A DNA stretch of 64,000 nt from Inia geoffrensis (Eukaryota; Chordata; Mammalia; Artiodactyla; Iniidae), in NCBI GenBank assembly GCA_036417435.1, contig JAZAQT010000112.1, forward strand, positions 1-64,000, written 5' to 3'. Shown piece by piece: positions 7,827-22,500 of the stretch. The translations under genes were made by a program, and so were the position numbers. How positions within the stretch are numbered: position 1 is the stretch's first letter; each line of letters starts with the position of its first letter. The notes beneath the pieces were generated by a model. That model saw only the letters and a program-made list of their open reading frames with translations. It was not told the DNA's origin and searched no databases.

Positions 7827-10800
7827 AGGAAGAGGAGTTTTCTCTAAAGAAACAGGGTGCTTTCACATCCTGGCTAGGAGCTCATCCTGTCATGCTCGAC
7901 AACGAAAGGGAAATTCAATGTGAGTACTGACCTCAAGGGAAGGCCTAGAGTAGATCTGCAGGCACAGAGCATACAGCAGTTCTTTGAGGTCTTAGTCGCT
8001 CTTGTGCCTTACGTTCACTTTGTTACCGATTTCAGGACTGCTAAACCCTTTGGGTGTGCACGCGTATCCCTGAAACATCACTGAGTACCTCCCCGCCCCT
8101 GTGGGCCGGCTGAGCAACACCCAGGCCAGTAGACTTTTCAGAGGCCCTCTGTGGATGCCGAGAGAAGGTCAACGCACAGCACTTTTGCTTGGGAGTGCTA
8201 TAGTTGCAAACAAATCAAACAGCATCAGGAACACATTTCTGGCACGTACACTGTGCCATGGAAGTTTTCGTCCTCGCTCACCTCGCAACAGCGCTGAGAA
8301 AATTGGTGGCTTAGATTGCCTTTAATGACTTCGTTCCAAAGTCACTCTACTCAAGGCGAAAGGCTGCTTGTGTTCCAACTGCAACTAAAGCACGGCTCTT
8401 CGTGTAACACTGCAGTCTCTTGGCAGGGGCAAATGCTTATAAGCTTACCTAGAGGCTGACCTGGTTGAGGCAGTTCGCTACACGCAGGACACCTTGCCTT
8501 TGGAAGTTCATTCAGGGAAAGGCCTATTGCGTACCTTGTGGGAGAAAGGCTGCGTGTGTTCCAACTGCAACTAAAGCAGAGTTCTCCGTGGAACGCTGCA
8601 GTGTTTTGTGAGAGGAAATGCTTCTAGGCCTAAATAGAGCCTGTCATGTTTGAGGCACTTTGCTACGTGCAGCCGTCGCTAAGTAAACATGTTGATTCAT
8701 GGAAGGACCCATTGTGTACCTTCTGTGTCTTTGACCTGTTCAATTTCCACATACGTACGCTGCATGTCTACCTGCCAACGGGGGAGTGATGGCACAAGGC
8801 GTATTTTCCCATTTTGAAAGTTCTATGCAAGGGGCATTGAATTTCCTGGGAGGGCAAACTTTTCACGGCCCTCTAGAAACTGCAGGCATGGCTCTGGGAA
8901 GAAAAGTTTTCTCTACTATAACGTGGTGCCTCCAAGGCCTGGTTGGGAGCTGATGCTGCCACTCTCTATACTTAAGTGGAGACCAACAGTCAGCCCTTGC
9001 CTCGACGTAAATCTCGAGGACAGCTAGATTTCCTCAGCAATCCAACAGATGCAAGAAATCAGTTTCCTCACGTCATACATGCCAGGGATTGTCCTTATCT
9101 GATTGTCCTTCCTGATTGTCCTTATCTGACCAGCACTTAGGAAAAATGTCTGCTTTCCATTCCTTACAGGAACTCATACACCCAACCCCCATAACTACAG
9201 GAGAAAGTCGGCTTGCATCCCTACTGCAACTAAGGCACGGTGCTTTTTGTTATTCTACAGGATTTTAGAATTGGCGAAAGCCCGATACACTACCTGGCGT
9301 GTTCCTTGGATGCGGGATTTCAATACACGCAGAACACCTTGTGAAGAAAAGATGATTCCGGTAACTGTGACCAGTGTGTACCTAGATTGTCTTCTGACTT
9401 GTGAGAAATCACACTGGTATAGGTTGCTGTTCACTGGAAATGGGGACCTGATGGCAGAATTCTTGCTTTCCCGTTGTTTTGGAAGCTCCATTCTTGCTGC
9501 CTTGAAGCTTCCAAAACAACAGTGTTTTTCCCGGGCCTGGAGACCCTGTCTTCAGGGCTCAGGGAAGAAAAGGAGTTTTCTCCGAAGAAACAGGGCGCTT
9601 GCATATCCTGGTTCGGAGCGCATCCTGTCATGCTCTAGGGCCAAAGGGAAATTCGATGTGAGTGCTTACCTCAAGGTAAGGCATAGATTAGCCCTGCAGG
9701 AACGGAGCATACAGCAGTTCTTTGAGGTCTTAGTAGCCGTTGTGCTTTATTTTAACTGTGGTACCGTTTTCAGGACTCCTCGACCCTTTGGTTTGTGCAC
9801 CCGTTTTCCTACAACATCACTGAGTGCCTCCCGGCCGCCCTGCATTGGCTGAGCCACAGCCAGGCCAGTGGGCCCTTCAGAGGGCCTACTGTGTGCCATG
9901 TGAATGACAACACACAGCACTTTCCCTTGGAACTGCTATATTTCCTCAGAAATCCAACAGCATCAGCAACACATTTCTGGCACGTACACTGTGCCCTGGA
10001 AGTTTTCGTCTTTGGCCATCTCTGAGGTGCACTGAGAAAATAGGCTGCTTAGATTTCCTTTAATGACCTCCTTCCAAAGTCACTCGACTCAAGGCCAAAG
10101 TCCGCTCGTGTTCCAACTGCAAGTACAGCATGGCTCTTCGTGTAACACTGCAGGCTTTGTGGGGAGGCAAATGCTTATAGACCTAACGGGAGCCTGGCCT
10201 TGGTTGAGGCAATTCGCTTCACGCAGGACACCTTGCATAGAGAAGTTCATTCAGGGAAGGGCCCACTGCGTACCTTCTGTGAGAAAGTCTGCTTGTGTTC
10301 AGCCTGCAGCTACAGCAGAGTTCTTCGTGTAACCCTGCAGTGTTTTAGGCGGGGAAATGCTTACAGGCTTACCTAGAGCCTGTCTTGTTTGAGGCCCATT
10401 GTTACACACACAAGGCCCTGGGTAAAGATGTTGATATACGGAAGGGCCCATTGTGGACCTCCTGTGTCTTTCGACATGTTAAATTTACAGGGCAGTATAC
10501 TGTGTGTCTAACTGCAAATGCGGGCCGGCTGGCACAAGCCGTGTTTCCCGTTTTGAAAGGTCTATTCATGGGGCATTGACTCTCCCAGAGAGGCACACTT
10601 TCCGTGGCATTCTAGAAACTGTAGTCATGGATCTGGGAAGAAAAGGCATTTTCTCTCCTAAACCGTGGGGCTTCCAAGGCCTGGTTGGGAGCTGATGCTG
10701 CCACTCTCTAAAACTAAGTGGAGACTAACAGTCAGAAGTTGCCTCGAGGTAAGTCTCTGAATTGCCCTGCGAAATCGGAGGCATCCAGCTGTTTTTGTGT

Positions 10801-11739
10801 GGTCTTCATCACCGTTCTGGACGGCTTGATATTTTTCTTTCCGTACGTAGGCCTATCAGTTTTGTGGCCTCTCCCATTTTGGATGCTCAGGCTCAGCAGC
10901 CATGGCTCACGGGCCCTTTTGCCCTGCGGCATGTGGGATCCTCCCGGACCGGGGCACGAACCCATGTGCCCTGCATCGGGACCAGACTCTAAACCACTGC
11001 ACCACCAGGGAAGCCCGAAGTTCTGCATTGTTTTAAAGTTCGCACATTTCCGGACACCTAGAACCCTCGCGTCGGCACCCTATTCCCTGCAAGAACACTG
11101 AGCAACGGCAGGCTCCACTGGCCTGCCCAGAAACATCCATGCCCGGAAGCCCTTCCAGGTCACTCTGTGTACGCCCAGAGTAGGGCAAAACATTGCACTC
11201 TTCCTTGGGACAGGTAGATTTCCTCAGACCACCGACAGCTGGCAGAAACTATTTTCTCTCCGGTCCTACATGCCATGGAAATCTTCCACATTGCCCTCCT
11301 CTGAACTGCACTTAGAGAAACAGTCTGCTTCACATTCCTTCTAAGAACTCATACCGGAAGACACCATACCAACAGGAGAGAGCTGGCATGCGTTCCTACT
11401 GTCATACAAGCAGAGTTCTTCCTGTTACACTGCAGCATTTGAGACGAGACTAAAGCCCAATCGCGTACCTAGAGCGTTCCTTGGATGAGGGAGTTGGCTA
11501 CATGCAGAACACCCTGTGTAGAAAAGTTGATTCAGCCAAGTGTGACGAGTGTGTACCTCGAGTGTCTTCCAACTTGTTAGAAATCACAATGATATAGGCT
11601 GCGTGTTCACTGGAAATGGTGTTCCTGATGGCACAAGCATTGCTTTCCATTTTGAAAGCTCCATTCGTGCTGCCTTGAAGCTTCCCCCCAAGAACAGTGT
11701 TTTTGACGGGCCTGTAGACCCTGTATGCAGGGATCAGGG
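7827..11739 (+). repeat. Macrosatellite unit 3
   Basis: Carries C at relative 2703 (GGCTGGCAC instead of GGATGGCAC), with G3212 and T3424. No difference from units 4, 6 and 7 was noticed. Confidence 0.95.
10830..11016 (-). mobile_element. CHR-2-like SINE, unit 3 copy
   Basis: Satellite-borne copy in the same register, with A and B boxes as in unit 1. Confidence 0.85.
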
Positions 11740-14700
11740 AGGAAGAGGAGTTTTCTCTAAAGAAACAGGGTGCTTTCACATCCTGGCTAGGAGCTCATCC
11801 TGTCATGCTCGACAACGAAAGGGAAATTCAATGTGAGTACTGACCTCAAGGGAAGGCCTAGAGTAGATCTGCAGGCACAGAGCATACAGCAGTTCTTTGA
11901 GGTCTTAGTCGCTCTTGTGCCTTACGTTCACTTTGTTACCGATTTCAGGACTGCTAAACCCTTTGGGTGTGCACGCGTATCCCTGAAACATCACTGAGTA
12001 CCTCCCCGCCCCTGTGGGCCGGCTGAGCAACACCCAGGCCAGTAGACTTTTCAGAGGCCCTCTGTGGATGCCGAGAGAAGGTCAACGCACAGCACTTTTG
12101 CTTGGGAGTGCTATAGTTGCAAACAAATCAAACAGCATCAGGAACACATTTCTGGCACGTACACTGTGCCATGGAAGTTTTCGTCCTCGCTCACCTCGCA
12201 ACAGCGCTGAGAAAATTGGTGGCTTAGATTGCCTTTAATGACTTCGTTCCAAAGTCACTCTACTCAAGGCGAAAGGCTGCTTGTGTTCCAACTGCAACTA
12301 AAGCACGGCTCTTCGTGTAACACTGCAGTCTCTTGGCAGGGGCAAATGCTTATAAGCTTACCTAGAGGCTGACCTGGTTGAGGCAGTTCGCTACACGCAG
12401 GACACCTTGCCTTTGGAAGTTCATTCAGGGAAAGGCCTATTGCGTACCTTGTGGGAGAAAGGCTGCGTGTGTTCCAACTGCAACTAAAGCAGAGTTCTCC
12501 GTGGAACGCTGCAGTGTTTTGTGAGAGGAAATGCTTCTAGGCCTAAATAGAGCCTGTCATGTTTGAGGCACTTTGCTACGTGCAGCCGTCGCTAAGTAAA
12601 CATGTTGATTCATGGAAGGACCCATTGTGTACCTTCTGTGTCTTTGACCTGTTCAATTTCCACATACGTACGCTGCATGTCTACCTGCCAACGGGGGAGT
12701 GATGGCACAAGGCGTATTTTCCCATTTTGAAAGTTCTATGCAAGGGGCATTGAATTTCCTGGGAGGGCAAACTTTTCACGGCCCTCTAGAAACTGCAGGC
12801 ATGGCTCTGGGAAGAAAAGTTTTCTCTACTATAACGTGGTGCCTCCAAGGCCTGGTTGGGAGCTGATGCTGCCACTCTCTATACTTAAGTGGAGACCAAC
12901 AGTCAGCCCTTGCCTCGACGTAAATCTCGAGGACAGCTAGATTTCCTCAGCAATCCAACAGATGCAAGAAATCAGTTTCCTCACGTCATACATGCCAGGG
13001 ATTGTCCTTATCTGATTGTCCTTCCTGATTGTCCTTATCTGACCAGCACTTAGGAAAAATGTCTGCTTTCCATTCCTTACAGGAACTCATACACCCAACC
13101 CCCATAACTACAGGAGAAAGTCGGCTTGCATCCCTACTGCAACTAAGGCACGGTGCTTTTTGTTATTCTACAGGATTTTAGAATTGGCGAAAGCCCGATA
13201 CACTACCTGGCGTGTTCCTTGGATGCGGGATTTCAATACACGCAGAACACCTTGTGAAGAAAAGATGATTCCGGTAACTGTGACCAGTGTGTACCTAGAT
13301 TGTCTTCTGACTTGTGAGAAATCACACTGGTATAGGTTGCTGTTCACTGGAAATGGGGACCTGATGGCAGAATTCTTGCTTTCCCGTTGTTTTGGAAGCT
13401 CCATTCTTGCTGCCTTGAAGCTTCCAAAACAACAGTGTTTTTCCCGGGCCTGGAGACCCTGTCTTCAGGGCTCAGGGAAGAAAAGGAGTTTTCTCCGAAG
13501 AAACAGGGCGCTTGCATATCCTGGTTCGGAGCGCATCCTGTCATGCTCTAGGGCCAAAGGGAAATTCGATGTGAGTGCTTACCTCAAGGTAAGGCATAGA
13601 TTAGCCCTGCAGGAACGGAGCATACAGCAGTTCTTTGAGGTCTTAGTAGCCGTTGTGCTTTATTTTAACTGTGGTACCGTTTTCAGGACTCCTCGACCCT
13701 TTGGTTTGTGCACCCGTTTTCCTACAACATCACTGAGTGCCTCCCGGCCGCCCTGCATTGGCTGAGCCACAGCCAGGCCAGTGGGCCCTTCAGAGGGCCT
13801 ACTGTGTGCCATGTGAATGACAACACACAGCACTTTCCCTTGGAACTGCTATATTTCCTCAGAAATCCAACAGCATCAGCAACACATTTCTGGCACGTAC
13901 ACTGTGCCCTGGAAGTTTTCGTCTTTGGCCATCTCTGAGGTGCACTGAGAAAATAGGCTGCTTAGATTTCCTTTAATGACCTCCTTCCAAAGTCACTCGA
14001 CTCAAGGCCAAAGTCCGCTCGTGTTCCAACTGCAAGTACAGCATGGCTCTTCGTGTAACACTGCAGGCTTTGTGGGGAGGCAAATGCTTATAGACCTAAC
14101 GGGAGCCTGGCCTTGGTTGAGGCAATTCGCTTCACGCAGGACACCTTGCATAGAGAAGTTCATTCAGGGAAGGGCCCACTGCGTACCTTCTGTGAGAAAG
14201 TCTGCTTGTGTTCAGCCTGCAGCTACAGCAGAGTTCTTCGTGTAACCCTGCAGTGTTTTAGGCGGGGAAATGCTTACAGGCTTACCTAGAGCCTGTCTTG
14301 TTTGAGGCCCATTGTTACACACACAAGGCCCTGGGTAAAGATGTTGATATACGGAAGGGCCCATTGTGGACCTCCTGTGTCTTTCGACATGTTAAATTTA
14401 CAGGGCAGTATACTGTGTGTCTAACTGCAAATGCGGGCCGGCTGGCACAAGCCGTGTTTCCCGTTTTGAAAGGTCTATTCATGGGGCATTGACTCTCCCA
14501 GAGAGGCACACTTTCCGTGGCATTCTAGAAACTGTAGTCATGGATCTGGGAAGAAAAGGCATTTTCTCTCCTAAACCGTGGGGCTTCCAAGGCCTGGTTG
14601 GGAGCTGATGCTGCCACTCTCTAAAACTAAGTGGAGACTAACAGTCAGAAGTTGCCTCGAGGTAAGTCTCTGAATTGCCCTGCGAAATCGGAGGCATCCA

Positions 14701-15652
14701 GCTGTTTTTGTGTGGTCTTCATCACCGTTCTGGACGGCTTGATATTTTTCTTTCCGTACGTAGGCCTATCAGTTTTGTGGCCTCTCCCATTTTGGATGCT
14801 CAGGCTCAGCAGCCATGGCTCACGGGCCCTTTTGCCCTGCGGCATGTGGGATCCTCCCGGACCGGGGCACGAACCCATGTGCCCTGCATCGGGACCAGAC
14901 TCTAAACCACTGCACCACCAGGGAAGCCCGAAGTTCTGCATTGTTTTAAAGTTCGCACATTTCCGGACACCTAGAACCCTCGCGTCGGCACCCTATTCCC
15001 TGCAAGAACACTGAGCAACGGCAGGCTCCACTGGCCTGCCCAGAAACATCCATGCCCGGAAGCCCTTCCAGGTCACTCTGTGTACGCCCAGAGTAGGGCA
15101 AAACATTGCACTCTTCCTTGGGACAGGTAGATTTCCTCAGACCACCGACAGCTGGCAGAAACTATTTTCTCTCCGGTCCTACATGCCATGGAAATCTTCC
15201 ACATTGCCCTCCTCTGAACTGCACTTAGAGAAACAGTCTGCTTCACATTCCTTCTAAGAACTCATACCGGAAGACACCATACCAACAGGAGAGAGCTGGC
15301 ATGCGTTCCTACTGTCATACAAGCAGAGTTCTTCCTGTTACACTGCAGCATTTGAGACGAGACTAAAGCCCAATCGCGTACCTAGAGCGTTCCTTGGATG
15401 AGGGAGTTGGCTACATGCAGAACACCCTGTGTAGAAAAGTTGATTCAGCCAAGTGTGACGAGTGTGTACCTCGAGTGTCTTCCAACTTGTTAGAAATCAC
15501 AATGATATAGGCTGCGTGTTCACTGGAAATGGTGTTCCTGATGGCACAAGCATTGCTTTCCATTTTGAAAGCTCCATTCGTGCTGCCTTGAAGCTTCCCC
15601 CCAAGAACAGTGTTTTTGACGGGCCTGTAGACCCTGTATGCAGGGATCAGGG
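11740..15652 (+). repeat. Macrosatellite unit 4
   Basis: C2703, G3212, T3424; it appears identical to unit 3, consistent with a recent local duplication. Confidence 0.95.
14743..14929 (-). mobile_element. CHR-2-like SINE, unit 4 copy
   Basis: Satellite-borne copy in the same register, with A and B boxes as in unit 1. Confidence 0.85.
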
Positions 15653-18600
15653 AGGAAGAGGAGTTTTCTCTAAAGAAACAGGGTGCTTTCACATCCTGGC
15701 TAGGAGCTCATCCTGTCATGCTCGACAACGAAAGGGAAATTCAATGTGAGTACTGACCTCAAGGGAAGGCCTAGAGTAGATCTGCAGGCACAGAGCATAC
15801 AGCAGTTCTTTGAGGTCTTAGTCGCTCTTGTGCCTTACGTTCACTTTGTTACCGATTTCAGGACTGCTAAACCCTTTGGGTGTGCACGCGTATCCCTGAA
15901 ACATCACTGAGTACCTCCCCGCCCCTGTGGGCCGGCTGAGCAACACCCAGGCCAGTAGACTTTTCAGAGGCCCTCTGTGGATGCCGAGAGAAGGTCAACG
16001 CACAGCACTTTTGCTTGGGAGTGCTATAGTTGCAAACAAATCAAACAGCATCAGGAACACATTTCTGGCACGTACACTGTGCCATGGAAGTTTTCGTCCT
16101 CGCTCACCTCGCAACAGCGCTGAGAAAATTGGTGGCTTAGATTGCCTTTAATGACTTCGTTCCAAAGTCACTCTACTCAAGGCGAAAGGCTGCTTGTGTT
16201 CCAACTGCAACTAAAGCACGGCTCTTCGTGTAACACTGCAGTCTCTTGGCAGGGGCAAATGCTTATAAGCTTACCTAGAGGCTGACCTGGTTGAGGCAGT
16301 TCGCTACACGCAGGACACCTTGCCTTTGGAAGTTCATTCAGGGAAAGGCCTATTGCGTACCTTGTGGGAGAAAGGCTGCGTGTGTTCCAACTGCAACTAA
16401 AGCAGAGTTCTCCGTGGAACGCTGCAGTGTTTTGTGAGAGGAAATGCTTCTAGGCCTAAATAGAGCCTGTCATGTTTGAGGCACTTTGCTACGTGCAGCC
16501 GTCGCTAAGTAAACATGTTGATTCATGGAAGGACCCATTGTGTACCTTCTGTGTCTTTGACCTGTTCAATTTCCACATACGTACGCTGCATGTCTACCTG
16601 CCAACGGGGGAGTGATGGCACAAGGCGTATTTTCCCATTTTGAAAGTTCTATGCAAGGGGCATTGAATTTCCTGGGAGGGCAAACTTTTCACGGCCCTCT
16701 AGAAACTGCAGGCATGGCTCTGGGAAGAAAAGTTTTCTCTACTATAACGTGGTGCCTCCAAGGCCTGGTTGGGAGCTGATGCTGCCACTCTCTATACTTA
16801 AGTGGAGACCAACAGTCAGCCCTTGCCTCGACGTAAATCTCGAGGACAGCTAGATTTCCTCAGCAATCCAACAGATGCAAGAAATCAGTTTCCTCACGTC
16901 ATACATGCCAGGGATTGTCCTTATCTGATTGTCCTTCCTGATTGTCCTTATCTGACCAGCACTTAGGAAAAATGTCTGCTTTCCATTCCTTACAGGAACT
17001 CATACACCCAACCCCCATAACTACAGGAGAAAGTCGGCTTGCATCCCTACTGCAACTAAGGCACGGTGCTTTTTGTTATTCTACAGGATTTTAGAATTGG
17101 CGAAAGCCCGATACACTACCTGGCGTGTTCCTTGGATGCGGGATTTCAATACACGCAGAACACCTTGTGAAGAAAAGATGATTCCGGTAACTGTGACCAG
17201 TGTGTACCTAGATTGTCTTCTGACTTGTGAGAAATCACACTGGTATAGGTTGCTGTTCACTGGAAATGGGGACCTGATGGCAGAATTCTTGCTTTCCCGT
17301 TGTTTTGGAAGCTCCATTCTTGCTGCCTTGAAGCTTCCAAAACAACAGTGTTTTTCCCGGGCCTGGAGACCCTGTCTTCAGGGCTCAGGGAAGAAAAGGA
17401 GTTTTCTCCGAAGAAACAGGGCGCTTGCATATCCTGGTTCGGAGCGCATCCTGTCATGCTCTAGGGCCAAAGGGAAATTCGATGTGAGTGCTTACCTCAA
17501 GGTAAGGCATAGATTAGCCCTGCAGGAACGGAGCATACAGCAGTTCTTTGAGGTCTTAGTAGCCGTTGTGCTTTATTTTAACTGTGGTACCGTTTTCAGG
17601 ACTCCTCGACCCTTTGGTTTGTGCACCCGTTTTCCTACAACATCACTGAGTGCCTCCCGGCCGCCCTGCATTGGCTGAGCCACAGCCAGGCCAGTGGGCC
17701 CTTCAGAGGGCCTACTGTGTGCCATGTGAATGACAACACACAGCACTTTCCCTTGGAACTGCTATATTTCCTCAGAAATCCAACAGCATCAGCAACACAT
17801 TTCTGGCACGTACACTGTGCCCTGGAAGTTTTCGTCTTTGGCCATCTCTGAGGTGCACTGAGAAAATAGGCTGCTTAGATTTCCTTTAATGACCTCCTTC
17901 CAAAGTCACTCGACTCAAGGCCAAAGTCCGCTCGTGTTCCAACTGCAAGTACAGCATGGCTCTTCGTGTAACACTGCAGGCTTTGTGGGGAGGCAAATGC
18001 TTATAGACCTAACGGGAGCCTGGCCTTGGTTGAGGCAATTCGCTTCACGCAGGACACCTTGCATAGAGAAGTTCATTCAGGGAAGGGCCCACTGCGTACC
18101 TTCTGTGAGAAAGTCTGCTTGTGTTCAGCCTGCAGCTACAGCAGAGTTCTTCGTGTAACCCTGCAGTGTTTTAGGCGGGGAAATGCTTACAGGCTTACCT
18201 AGAGCCTGTCTTGTTTGAGGCCCATTGTTACACACACAAGGCCCTGGGTAAAGATGTTGATATACGGAAGGGCCCATTGTGGACCTCCTGTGTCTTTCGA
18301 CATGTTAAATTTACAGGGCAGTATACTGTGTGTCTAACTGCAAATGCGGGCCGGATGGCACAAGCCGTGTTTCCCGTTTTGAAAGGTCTATTCATGGGGC
18401 ATTGACTCTCCCAGAGAGGCACACTTTCCGTGGCATTCTAGAAACTGTAGTCATGGATCTGGGAAGAAAAGGCATTTTCTCTCCTAAACCGTGGGGCTTC
18501 CAAGGCCTGGTTGGGAGCTGATGCTGCCACTCTCTAAAACTAAGTGGAGACTAACAGTCAGAAGTTGCCTCGAGGTAAGTCTCTGAATTGCCCTGCGAAA

Positions 18601-19565
18601 TCGGAGGCATCCAGCTGTTTTTGTGTGGTCTTCATCACCGTTCTGGACGGCTTGATATTTTTCTTTCCGTACGTAGGCCTATCAGTTTTGTGGCCTCTCC
18701 CATTTTGGATGCTCAGGCTCAGCAGCCATGGCTCACGGGCCCTTTTGCCCTGCGGCATGTGGGATCCTCCCGGACCGGGGCACGAACCCATGTGCCCTGC
18801 ATCGGGACCAGACTCTAAACCACTGCACCACCAGGGAAGCCCGAAGTTCTGCATTGTTTTAAACTTCGCACATTTCCGGACACCTAGAACCCTCGCGTCG
18901 GCACCCTATTCCCTGCAAGAACACTGAGCAACGGCAGGCTCCACTGGCCTGCCCAGAAACATCCATGCCCGGAAGCCCTTCCAGGTCACTCTGTGTACGC
19001 CCAGAGTAGGGCAAAACATTGCACTCTTCCTTGGGACAGGTAGATTTCCTCAGACCACCGACAGCTGGCAGAAACGATTTTCTCTCCGGTCCTACATGCC
19101 ATGGAAATCTTCCACATTGCCCTCCTCTGAACTGCACTTAGAGAAACAGTCTGCTTCACATTCCTTCTAAGAACTCATACCGGAAGACACCATACCAACA
19201 GGAGAGAGCTGGCATGCGTTCCTACTGTCATACAAGCAGAGTTCTTCCTGTTACACTGCAGCATTTGAGACGAGACTAAAGCCCAATCGCGTACCTAGAG
19301 CGTTCCTTGGATGAGGGAGTTGGCTACATGCAGAACACCCTGTGTAGAAAAGTTGATTCAGCCAAGTGTGACGAGTGTGTACCTCGAGTGTCTTCCAACT
19401 TGTTAGAAATCACAATGATATAGGCTGCGTGTTCACTGGAAATGGTGTTCCTGATGGCACAAGCATTGCTTTCCATTTTGAAAGCTCCATTCGTGCTGCC
19501 TTGAAGCTTCCCCCCAAGAACAGTGTTTTTGACGGGCCTGTAGACCCTGTATGCAGGGATCAGGG
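15653..19565 (+). repeat. Macrosatellite unit 5
   Basis: A2703 with C3212 (18864) and G3424 (19076). It breaks the run of C2703 units on either side. The G3424 change removes a minus-strand stop and so opens a 92-codon frame seen only in G3424 copies, which shows how incidental the short frames are. Confidence 0.95.
18656..18842 (-). mobile_element. CHR-2-like SINE, unit 5 copy
   Basis: Satellite-borne copy. The variable base C3212 lies 22 bp beyond the SINE head, in satellite sequence. Confidence 0.85.
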
Positions 19566-22500
19566 AGGAAGAGGAGTTTTCTCTAAAGAAACAGGGTGCT
19601 TTCACATCCTGGCTAGGAGCTCATCCTGTCATGCTCGACAACGAAAGGGAAATTCAATGTGAGTACTGACCTCAAGGGAAGGCCTAGAGTAGATCTGCAG
19701 GCACAGAGCATACAGCAGTTCTTTGAGGTCTTAGTCGCTCTTGTGCCTTACGTTCACTTTGTTACCGATTTCAGGACTGCTAAACCCTTTGGGTGTGCAC
19801 GCGTATCCCTGAAACATCACTGAGTACCTCCCCGCCCCTGTGGGCCGGCTGAGCAACACCCAGGCCAGTAGACTTTTCAGAGGCCCTCTGTGGATGCCGA
19901 GAGAAGGTCAACGCACAGCACTTTTGCTTGGGAGTGCTATAGTTGCAAACAAATCAAACAGCATCAGGAACACATTTCTGGCACGTACACTGTGCCATGG
20001 AAGTTTTCGTCCTCGCTCACCTCGCAACAGCGCTGAGAAAATTGGTGGCTTAGATTGCCTTTAATGACTTCGTTCCAAAGTCACTCTACTCAAGGCGAAA
20101 GGCTGCTTGTGTTCCAACTGCAACTAAAGCACGGCTCTTCGTGTAACACTGCAGTCTCTTGGCAGGGGCAAATGCTTATAAGCTTACCTAGAGGCTGACC
20201 TGGTTGAGGCAGTTCGCTACACGCAGGACACCTTGCCTTTGGAAGTTCATTCAGGGAAAGGCCTATTGCGTACCTTGTGGGAGAAAGGCTGCGTGTGTTC
20301 CAACTGCAACTAAAGCAGAGTTCTCCGTGGAACGCTGCAGTGTTTTGTGAGAGGAAATGCTTCTAGGCCTAAATAGAGCCTGTCATGTTTGAGGCACTTT
20401 GCTACGTGCAGCCGTCGCTAAGTAAACATGTTGATTCATGGAAGGACCCATTGTGTACCTTCTGTGTCTTTGACCTGTTCAATTTCCACATACGTACGCT
20501 GCATGTCTACCTGCCAACGGGGGAGTGATGGCACAAGGCGTATTTTCCCATTTTGAAAGTTCTATGCAAGGGGCATTGAATTTCCTGGGAGGGCAAACTT
20601 TTCACGGCCCTCTAGAAACTGCAGGCATGGCTCTGGGAAGAAAAGTTTTCTCTACTATAACGTGGTGCCTCCAAGGCCTGGTTGGGAGCTGATGCTGCCA
20701 CTCTCTATACTTAAGTGGAGACCAACAGTCAGCCCTTGCCTCGACGTAAATCTCGAGGACAGCTAGATTTCCTCAGCAATCCAACAGATGCAAGAAATCA
20801 GTTTCCTCACGTCATACATGCCAGGGATTGTCCTTATCTGATTGTCCTTCCTGATTGTCCTTATCTGACCAGCACTTAGGAAAAATGTCTGCTTTCCATT
20901 CCTTACAGGAACTCATACACCCAACCCCCATAACTACAGGAGAAAGTCGGCTTGCATCCCTACTGCAACTAAGGCACGGTGCTTTTTGTTATTCTACAGG
21001 ATTTTAGAATTGGCGAAAGCCCGATACACTACCTGGCGTGTTCCTTGGATGCGGGATTTCAATACACGCAGAACACCTTGTGAAGAAAAGATGATTCCGG
21101 TAACTGTGACCAGTGTGTACCTAGATTGTCTTCTGACTTGTGAGAAATCACACTGGTATAGGTTGCTGTTCACTGGAAATGGGGACCTGATGGCAGAATT
21201 CTTGCTTTCCCGTTGTTTTGGAAGCTCCATTCTTGCTGCCTTGAAGCTTCCAAAACAACAGTGTTTTTCCCGGGCCTGGAGACCCTGTCTTCAGGGCTCA
21301 GGGAAGAAAAGGAGTTTTCTCCGAAGAAACAGGGCGCTTGCATATCCTGGTTCGGAGCGCATCCTGTCATGCTCTAGGGCCAAAGGGAAATTCGATGTGA
21401 GTGCTTACCTCAAGGTAAGGCATAGATTAGCCCTGCAGGAACGGAGCATACAGCAGTTCTTTGAGGTCTTAGTAGCCGTTGTGCTTTATTTTAACTGTGG
21501 TACCGTTTTCAGGACTCCTCGACCCTTTGGTTTGTGCACCCGTTTTCCTACAACATCACTGAGTGCCTCCCGGCCGCCCTGCATTGGCTGAGCCACAGCC
21601 AGGCCAGTGGGCCCTTCAGAGGGCCTACTGTGTGCCATGTGAATGACAACACACAGCACTTTCCCTTGGAACTGCTATATTTCCTCAGAAATCCAACAGC
21701 ATCAGCAACACATTTCTGGCACGTACACTGTGCCCTGGAAGTTTTCGTCTTTGGCCATCTCTGAGGTGCACTGAGAAAATAGGCTGCTTAGATTTCCTTT
21801 AATGACCTCCTTCCAAAGTCACTCGACTCAAGGCCAAAGTCCGCTCGTGTTCCAACTGCAAGTACAGCATGGCTCTTCGTGTAACACTGCAGGCTTTGTG
21901 GGGAGGCAAATGCTTATAGACCTAACGGGAGCCTGGCCTTGGTTGAGGCAATTCGCTTCACGCAGGACACCTTGCATAGAGAAGTTCATTCAGGGAAGGG
22001 CCCACTGCGTACCTTCTGTGAGAAAGTCTGCTTGTGTTCAGCCTGCAGCTACAGCAGAGTTCTTCGTGTAACCCTGCAGTGTTTTAGGCGGGGAAATGCT
22101 TACAGGCTTACCTAGAGCCTGTCTTGTTTGAGGCCCATTGTTACACACACAAGGCCCTGGGTAAAGATGTTGATATACGGAAGGGCCCATTGTGGACCTC
22201 CTGTGTCTTTCGACATGTTAAATTTACAGGGCAGTATACTGTGTGTCTAACTGCAAATGCGGGCCGGCTGGCACAAGCCGTGTTTCCCGTTTTGAAAGGT
22301 CTATTCATGGGGCATTGACTCTCCCAGAGAGGCACACTTTCCGTGGCATTCTAGAAACTGTAGTCATGGATCTGGGAAGAAAAGGCATTTTCTCTCCTAA
22401 ACCGTGGGGCTTCCAAGGCCTGGTTGGGAGCTGATGCTGCCACTCTCTAAAACTAAGTGGAGACTAACAGTCAGAAGTTGCCTCGAGGTAAGTCTCTGAA

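Noticed and set aside
18859..19137. 92-codon minus-strand frame present only in some units
   Set aside because: It exists only where base 3424 is G; the T allele makes a stop. A frame switched by a neutral polymorphism is not evidence of a gene.
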